NCBI GenBank assembly: GCA_964370295.1 | Contig: CAYJIR010000050.1 | Coordinates: forward strand, 1 to 10,357 | Direction: 5' to 3' | Length of the DNA: 10,357 bases | DNA from: JAAYCI01 sp964370295 | GTDB taxonomy: Bacteria > Bacillota > Clostridia > Oscillospirales > Ruminococcaceae | Shown here: piece after piece, positions 7,321-10,357 of the stretch | How the letters are laid out: every line of letters begins with the position of its first letter | How positions within the stretch are numbered: position 1 is the stretch's first letter | The notes under the pieces: model-generated | Told to the model about the DNA's origin: nothing | The model's database searches: none | What the model saw: only the letters and a program-made list of their open reading frames with translations | Position numbers and translations under genes: made by a program

Positions 7321-7403
7321 CCTTGCCGTTTTGGGGATGCTATGCACACGGGTTGGACCCAGCAAATTTTAAGCGTTTTTTGCCTTCATCTGCCGATTTC
7401 ACT

Positions 7404-7481
7404 TCAAAACGAAAATTTTGCCGACACTTTTGTAAAGTCGACGATGTCGACCGCTTGGAAATGTACGATGGCTTTGCTCAT
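7404..7481 (-). CDS. Small open frame on the adaB stop codon, possibly frameshifted (25 aa; 46 aa if bridged)
   Basis: Its ATG overlaps the adaB TGA (ATGA), the same coupling seen between adaA and adaB. The frame begins MSKAIVHFQAVDIVDFTKVS and stops after 25 codons at 7404. If one T of the TTTT at 7412-7415 is skipped, translation continues RFEVKSADEGKKRLKFAGS and ends at a TAG at 7340-7342, 46 residues in all. Both parts look like soluble protein, so this may be a small gene broken by one base, a frameshift site, or chance. A GTCGAC-ATC-GTCGAC hairpin (7437-7451) lies within it. I recognise no family. Confidence 0.3.
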   Translation of the reverse strand: MSKAIVHFQAVDIVDFTKVSAKFSF

Positions 7482-7942
7482 TTGTTTTCGCCCTCCATTT
7501 TAAGCAAAAACTCTTTCATCGTCAGCCCGCCTGCATAGCCAACCAGTTTTCCCGAGGTTCCAATCACCCTGTGGCAAGGCACAATCACAGTGATGGGATT
7601 TTTGTTATTCGCCATTCCAACAGCACGGCTGGCTTTTGGGTTTCCCACGGCGATGGCGATATCCTTATAGCTTCTGGTTTCTCCATAAGGGATATCACAA
7701 AGGGCAGACCACACTTTCTTTTGAAACTCTGTGCCGTTTAATTGATACGGCACATCGAATTTTTTTCTTTCCCCATCGAAGTATTCTAAAAGCTGCGTAT
7801 AGGCTTTGTCCGTCAGCTCGGTTTTTACGCCAAAGTCGCCAATGGTTTCATTGTGTAGCTTCTTAAAATACACAAGCCGTTCATTTTCGTGTTTTATGAT
7901 AAAATACCCCATTTGGGTTTCGTAAATTGCAAAACCTTTCAT
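7478..7942 (-). CDS. adaB: Methylated-DNA--protein-cysteine S-methyltransferase, 154 aa
   Basis: Repairs O6-alkylguanine (and O4-alkylthymine) in DNA by moving the alkyl group onto its own cysteine in a single-turnover reaction. The active-site motif is VPCHRVIG, with Cys123 as acceptor. The DNA-binding part FQKKVWSALCDIPYGETRSYKDIA (73-96) and the arginine-finger region SRAVGMANNKNP (105-116) match the family, as does LVGYAGGLTMKEFLL (134-147). The length is normal for a free-standing Ogt. Its ATG overlaps the adaA stop by four bases (ATGA), reproducing the split-Ada arrangement of Bacillus; the symbol ogt would serve equally. No strong terminator follows within the next 150 bases. Confidence 0.96.
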   Translation of the reverse strand: MKGFAIYETQMGYFIIKHENERLVYFKKLHNETIGDFGVKTELTDKAYTQLLEYFDGERKKFDVPYQLNGTEFQKKVWSALCDIPYGETRSYKDIAIAVGNPKASRAVGMANNKNPITVIVPCHRVIGTSGKLVGYAGGLTMKEFLLKMEGENK

Positions 7943-8505
7943 TCTCTTTTCCCTTTCCGATACGCCGCCGGCGACAGTTTCGCCCTTTCTTTAAAAAATT
8001 TATAAAATGCCGACAAGCTGCTAAATCCCACCGAATACGCAATGTCAATCACTTCGTTATCGGTTTGTTCTAAAAGCCTTCTCGCCTCTTGATACCTTAA
8101 ATCGTTAACATATCCACTGGGTGTCACACCATATTCTTCTTTAAAAACCTCCACCATTCGCTTGCGCGAAAGTCCTATTTTGTCCATTTCGTTGTTTAAG
8201 TCGCAAGCTTCGCAGAACATAGCATCTATAAGATTTTTAAGTTTTTCGGCCATATCTTTCATGGGTTTATAGTCCAGCAAATCACTTCTACACCTTTTGC
8301 AGGGCCTGTATCCCGCTTTCATGGCCTCTTCTGCTGTTTTGTAGAACTCTATGTTTTCTGCTTTCGGCGCTTTGGATTTGCACGAAGGTCTGCAATAAAT
8401 ACCGGTTGATTTTACAGCATAAAAGAATACGGCATCATAGTTTTCTTCATTTTGTATCACAGCATCATACATTTCATCAAAAGCCAAGTGCAAGTTATCG
8501 CCCAT
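7939..8505 (-). CDS. adaA: AdaA: methylphosphotriester sensor and AraC-type activator, 188 aa
   Basis: Takes methyl groups from phosphotriesters in DNA and then activates the alkylation-response genes. The N-terminal Ada zinc domain has C38, C42, C69 and C72 (TGIYCRPSC and RPCKRC), the same four positions as in E. coli Ada, where Cys38 is the methyl acceptor. Residues about 85-185 form the two-helix-turn-helix AraC domain: CDLNNEMDKIGLSRKRMVEVFKEEYG is the first, IDIAYSVGFSSLSAFYKFFKE the second, ending LSPAAYRKG. The methyltransferase half of Ada is absent here and encoded by the overlapping next gene. AGGTG precedes the ATG, inside the seven-base gap after the AlkD-family gene. It probably acts at the operator at 9976-9989 and so regulates its own operon. 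Confidence 0.96.
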   Translation of the reverse strand: MGDNLHLAFDEMYDAVIQNEENYDAVFFYAVKSTGIYCRPSCKSKAPKAENIEFYKTAEEAMKAGYRPCKRCRSDLLDYKPMKDMAEKLKNLIDAMFCEACDLNNEMDKIGLSRKRMVEVFKEEYGVTPSGYVNDLRYQEARRLLEQTDNEVIDIAYSVGFSSLSAFYKFFKERAKLSPAAYRKGKRE

Positions 8506-8512
8506 AACACAC

Positions 8513-9205
8513 CTATTTTCTTTTCATAGATTGAAGGTTTTCTTTTGTGGTTTCATCCACTTTGCGTGATTCTCTGATTTTCTGCAAAGCCTTGTTAAAG
8601 GTCTCATCGTCTAAGTTGTTCTCTTTGAGATAGTCCATTGTTTCGGCGGGGAAATTCACAAAACACACTTGCAAACACCATGCGACCGCCATTTTCACAT
8701 AATAATCCTCGTGCGTGATCACGTCACAGATAAACAGTACATCCTCAAGATAAGGTTTTTCGATAAAGTGAAACAACAGCATAACCACAGCAAATCGAAT
8801 TTCATACGCCTCATTTGACTGGTGGTATCGCTGCAAAAATTTCCACACGCGCTCTTTATGCAAACGCACAATTTTAAGCTCGTTGCAAAAACTATCACAT
8901 AGCGACCAATTGGTGATTTTGGGAACAAACAAGGCTACCTGCTCTATGATGACTTCAATGTCTTCACGCATATTCCCGATAACGAGTGCCTTTATCATCG
9001 TTTCCTCAAAATAGAGATCGTCTGCATTATCAAGAAAATCGATGGGATTGTCTTTGGCAATCTTTTTTGCTATTTTTCGCAAGTGAGGGATTTGCACACC
9101 GATGAGATTATCACAGCCGGGTATGAGTGAGCTTGCAAACACTTTAAATTTTTCATCGCTGAGCGCGAATAATTCTTTTCTGATTTCTGTTTCTCTTTCA
9201 TACAT
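8513..9205 (-). CDS. alkD: AlkD-family DNA alkylation repair protein, 230 aa
   Basis: An all-helical HEAT-like protein of the DNA alkylation repair family; characterised AlkD excises cationic 3- and 7-alkylpurines without base flipping. Numbered from the chosen start, NWSLCD supplies W100 and D104, EIRFAVVML supplies R137 and VKMAVAWCLQ supplies W176. Their spacing agrees with the Trp109-Asp113-Arg148-Trp187 set known from Bacillus cereus AlkD, so a catalytically competent protein is likely. I chose the ATG at 9205, nine bases after AGAGGTG; the in-frame GTG at 9217 lies within that ribosome site. It starts 29 bases after the alkA-type gene and stops seven bases before adaA. Confidence 0.92.
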   Translation of the reverse strand: MYERETEIRKELFALSDEKFKVFASSLIPGCDNLIGVQIPHLRKIAKKIAKDNPIDFLDNADDLYFEETMIKALVIGNMREDIEVIIEQVALFVPKITNWSLCDSFCNELKIVRLHKERVWKFLQRYHQSNEAYEIRFAVVMLLFHFIEKPYLEDVLFICDVITHEDYYVKMAVAWCLQVCFVNFPAETMDYLKENNLDDETFNKALQKIRESRKVDETTKENLQSMKRK

Positions 9206-9234
9206 AAATGGCACCACCTCTTTATGTGTATACC

Positions 9235-9909
9235 TTAAAAGTAGTCAATGCTTGTTTGGGCTTGTTTTAGGATGGTTTTTTTGTTTTTGGGGTCATCCAG
9301 TTTTGGAAGGGCGCCTGCTGCAATCGCCCATAGATATACGCTCGCGGTTGTGCCATAGGGAGAGTATCGCTTTCGATAGCGCTCGAACATCGCCTTCGTA
9401 ACCTCTTTATGACGATACAGCATACGTAGCCCTCTGTGGATGGCAATGTCCCCATAACTAAAAATATCATCACGTTGCAAAGTGCTTGCCAGCAACATTT
9501 CTGCTGTCCATACACCAATACCCTTCAATGCGCATAATTTTTCGATTACTTCTGCATCCGTGCACTCATACAGCTCATCCAGATTGAAGTCTCCACACAG
9601 GACTTTTTCTGCAAACTCCTTGATATATTCTGCTTTCTTGAACGTTGTCCCAAAAGATTGTATTTCCTCGATGGTTGCACCGCTTATGCTTTCTGCCGTA
9701 ATGGCGGAAAGGCTGTCTTTCATTCGTAGAAACACAGTTTCTCTTGCTTGCCTGGATACTTGTTGCCCCAATATCGCCCTGATGATGGCTGTGAATACAT
9801 CTGCATCGATCGGCCTTTTTAAGATACCGATTTTTTCTATCGCCTCACCGAGCCGCTTATCTTTTTTCTTCAAGTGGTTCAGTTCTTTTTCTCCATACTC
9901 AAAATACAT
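9235..9909 (-). CDS. alkA: AlkA-type DNA-3-methyladenine glycosylase (HhH-GPD), 224 aa
   Basis: Removes alkylated bases such as 3-methyladenine from DNA by hydrolysing the glycosidic bond. The helix-hairpin-helix is LCALKGIGVWTAEMLL (125-140), and the catalytic Asp is probably D154 in SYGDIAIHRG, aligned with D238 of E. coli AlkA. ILGQQVSRQAR (46-56) is the family's early conserved helix. No Fe-S cysteine cluster is present, as expected for AlkA. At 224 residues it lacks the extra N-terminal domain of E. coli AlkA, like many Gram-positive homologues. CGAGGTGG lies four bases before the ATG. It is first in the repair operon, directly under the promoter with the candidate Ada operator. Confidence 0.93.
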   Translation of the reverse strand: MYFEYGEKELNHLKKKDKRLGEAIEKIGILKRPIDADVFTAIIRAILGQQVSRQARETVFLRMKDSLSAITAESISGATIEEIQSFGTTFKKAEYIKEFAEKVLCGDFNLDELYECTDAEVIEKLCALKGIGVWTAEMLLASTLQRDDIFSYGDIAIHRGLRMLYRHKEVTKAMFERYRKRYSPYGTTASVYLWAIAAGALPKLDDPKNKKTILKQAQTSIDYF

Positions 9910-9940
9910 TGTGCCACCTCGCGCATTTTTACCTATTTTT

Positions 9941-9969
9941 ATTATACAAAAAAATGCAGAATTTTCTTC
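9941..9969 (-). promoter_or_regulatory. Activator-dependent-looking promoter of the repair operon
   Basis: A perfect TATAAT (9941-9946) lies about 30 bases before the alkA-type start codon on the minus strand. At a 17-base spacing the -35 position (9964-9969) reads GAAGAA, a very poor match. A good -10 with almost no -35 is typical of promoters needing an activator, which fits AdaA. Confidence 0.6.
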
Positions 9970-9975
9970 CTAAAA

Positions 9976-9989
9976 TTGCGTATTTAATT
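9976..9989 (-). promoter_or_regulatory. Candidate Ada operator (A box AAT, B box GCAA)
   Basis: The minus strand reads AATTAAATACGCAA, ending six bases before the expected -35. The E. coli ada promoter site is AATTAAAGCGCAA from memory, so the two share AATTAAA and GCAA and differ by one extra base between the boxes. Position upstream of a weak -35 matches how methylated Ada activates transcription. The extra base is the main doubt. Confidence 0.5.
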
Positions 9990-10068
9990 TCTGCCCACAA
10001 AAGATACTTGCAAAAAGAGGATGAGAACAGTTTCCACTGAAGGTGAAAAAACCAAAAGTAAATGAGGA

Positions 10069-10159
10069 TTTGCGTGAGCCTGATAGCCTCCATAACGGAT
10101 TGCCAAAAATGAGCTTGCACGGCAATGCCAAAGGTCACGCAAGGGCATTTTGGGCAAGC
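10069..10159. other. Nested inverted repeats: possible structured RNA in a gene-free stretch
   Basis: The stretch 9910-10319 has no protein gene I can support. Within it TTGCGTGA-G-CC (10070-10080) pairs with GGTCACGCAA (10133-10142), ten pairs with one bulge. Nested inside, GGATTGCC (10097-10104) pairs with GGCAAT-G-CC (10121-10129), eight pairs with one bulge. The inner loop carries GCTTGC (10113-10118), which could pair with GCAAGC (10154-10159) as a pseudoknot. On the plus strand the terminator-like hairpin at 10194-10239 would lie just downstream, suggesting a plus-strand transcript, but I find no convincing plus-strand promoter. A dispersed repeat is the alternative. Confidence 0.35.
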
Positions 10160-10193
10160 AGTTTGCACCAGACCCCGGAAAAAAGGTAAACAA

Positions 10194-10239
10194 AAAAACC
10201 ACATGTAAGCGGTTTTTGCAACGCTTATACGTGGTTTTT
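10194..10239. terminator. Strong terminator-like hairpin, possibly bidirectional
   Basis: AAAAACCAC...GTAAGCG pairs with CGCTTA...GTGGTTTTT: 18 positions with one mismatch and one wobble, around a ten-base loop. It has five T on the right for plus-strand RNA and seven A on the left, giving seven U on the minus strand. It is the second terminator after the tRNA on the minus strand, or it ends a plus-strand transcript from 10000-10190. Confidence 0.7.
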
Positions 10240-10265
10240 ATGGGACAAATAATCATAAGGGGCAC

Positions 10266-10295
10266 AAAAAAAGACACCGAGGTTCACTCGATGTC
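10266..10295 (-). terminator. Intrinsic terminator downstream of the tRNA
   Basis: On the minus strand GACATCGAG pairs with CTCGGTGTC (10287-10295 with 10273-10281), nine pairs including one G-U, with a five-base loop, followed directly by seven U (A run 10266-10272). It lies 24 bases past the tRNA CCA end. Confidence 0.85.
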
Positions 10296-10304
10296 TAATT
10301 GGGT

Positions 10305-10319
10305 GCAGCGTCACGCTGC
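10305..10319 (-). repeat. Short perfect hairpin abutting the tRNA 3' end
   Basis: GCAGCG and CGCTGC form a six-base stem around a three-base loop, directly after the tRNA CCA. It has no U-tract. It could guide 3' processing or simply be part of the trailer. Confidence 0.5.
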
Positions 10320-10357
10320 TGGTGCGGATGACAGGACTTGAACCTGCACGTCATAAA
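10320..10357 (-). tRNA. Partial tRNA (3' half), probably tRNA-Leu
   Basis: The minus strand ends with a T arm GCAGG-TTCAAGT-CCTGT, an acceptor strand CATCCGC, discriminator A and an encoded CCA. The bases before the T arm (...ATGACGT) fit the end of a long variable arm. An acceptor starting GCGGATG, discriminator A and this arm suggest a leucine tRNA of Clostridia, but the anticodon lies outside the window. The gene is cut by the window edge. Confidence 0.85.

Noticed and set aside
7437..7451. GTCGAC-ATC-GTCGAC hairpin as the repair-operon terminator
   Set aside because: The stem has only six pairs and is followed by just three U, so it is a weak terminator at best and may merely encode VDIVD.
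7311..7538. Plus-strand open frame of 75 codons opposite the adaB end
   Set aside because: It is antisense to the adaB C-terminus and the small coupled frame, has no ribosome site, and its codons mirror the minus-strand genes.
9482..9973. Plus-strand open frame of 163 codons over the alkA-type gene
   Set aside because: It lies wholly opposite a well-supported glycosylase and its promoter; its Ser/Leu-rich translation is typical of an antisense shadow.
9984..10277. Minus-strand open frame of 97 codons in the gene-free stretch
   Set aside because: It spans a terminator hairpin, has no convincing ribosome site and no recognisable domain; the region is better explained as non-coding.
10305..10357. 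tRNA 3' end as a phage or island attachment site
   Set aside because: No integrase gene is present and no second copy of the tRNA 3' sequence was noticed in the window.

Overview
The window looks like a chromosomal segment of an AT-rich, low-GC Gram-positive bacterium, most likely a Clostridia member. The reasons are strong AGGAGG-type ribosome sites, A/T-rich intergenic DNA with TATAAT boxes, a DUF4428 zinc-ribbon protein, a 7TM-type sensor of the kind common in Clostridia, and an adaA/adaB split of the Ada protein as in Bacillus. Every protein gene I accept is on the minus strand, so the text below runs from high to low coordinates.

Right edge (10194-10357): the 3' half of a tRNA, probably tRNA-Leu, followed by a short hairpin and two intrinsic terminators. 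Between these and the next gene (9910-10193) there is no protein gene. This gap holds a nested inverted-repeat structure that could be a folded RNA, and the promoter of the repair operon.

Alkylation-repair operon (9909 to 7478): alkA-type glycosylase, AlkD-family HEAT-repeat glycosylase, adaA (Ada methyl-sensor plus AraC activator) and adaB/ogt (O6-alkylguanine methyltransferase). They are packed with gaps of 29 and 7 bases and an ATGA overlap. A TATAAT box with no recognisable -35 has, just upstream, a sequence very close to the Ada A-box/B-box operator of E. coli, so this is probably a self-contained, AdaA-controlled adaptive response. A small open frame starts on the adaB stop codon and looks interrupted by one base.

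Signalling region (7320 to 265): a good promoter drives an 8-TM degenerate histidine kinase, then, after an unusually GC-rich 173-base leader, a NarL-type membrane histidine kinase overlapping a LuxR-type response regulator. A terminator follows. Next comes a second transcription unit: a stand-alone receiver-like domain with Glu in place of the phospho-acceptor Asp, a zinc-ribbon/single-TM protein with a large extracytoplasmic part, and a DUF4428 zinc-ribbon protein whose stop codon is overlapped by a +1 frame encoding a membrane helix. The intact kinase/regulator pair flanked by a pseudo-kinase and a pseudo-receiver, next to two zinc-ribbon proteins, is the most unusual arrangement in the window; that they work together is inference from position.

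Left edge (1-264): a bidirectional-looking terminator closes the zinc-ribbon unit, and a near-consensus minus-strand promoter points out of the window to an unseen gene.
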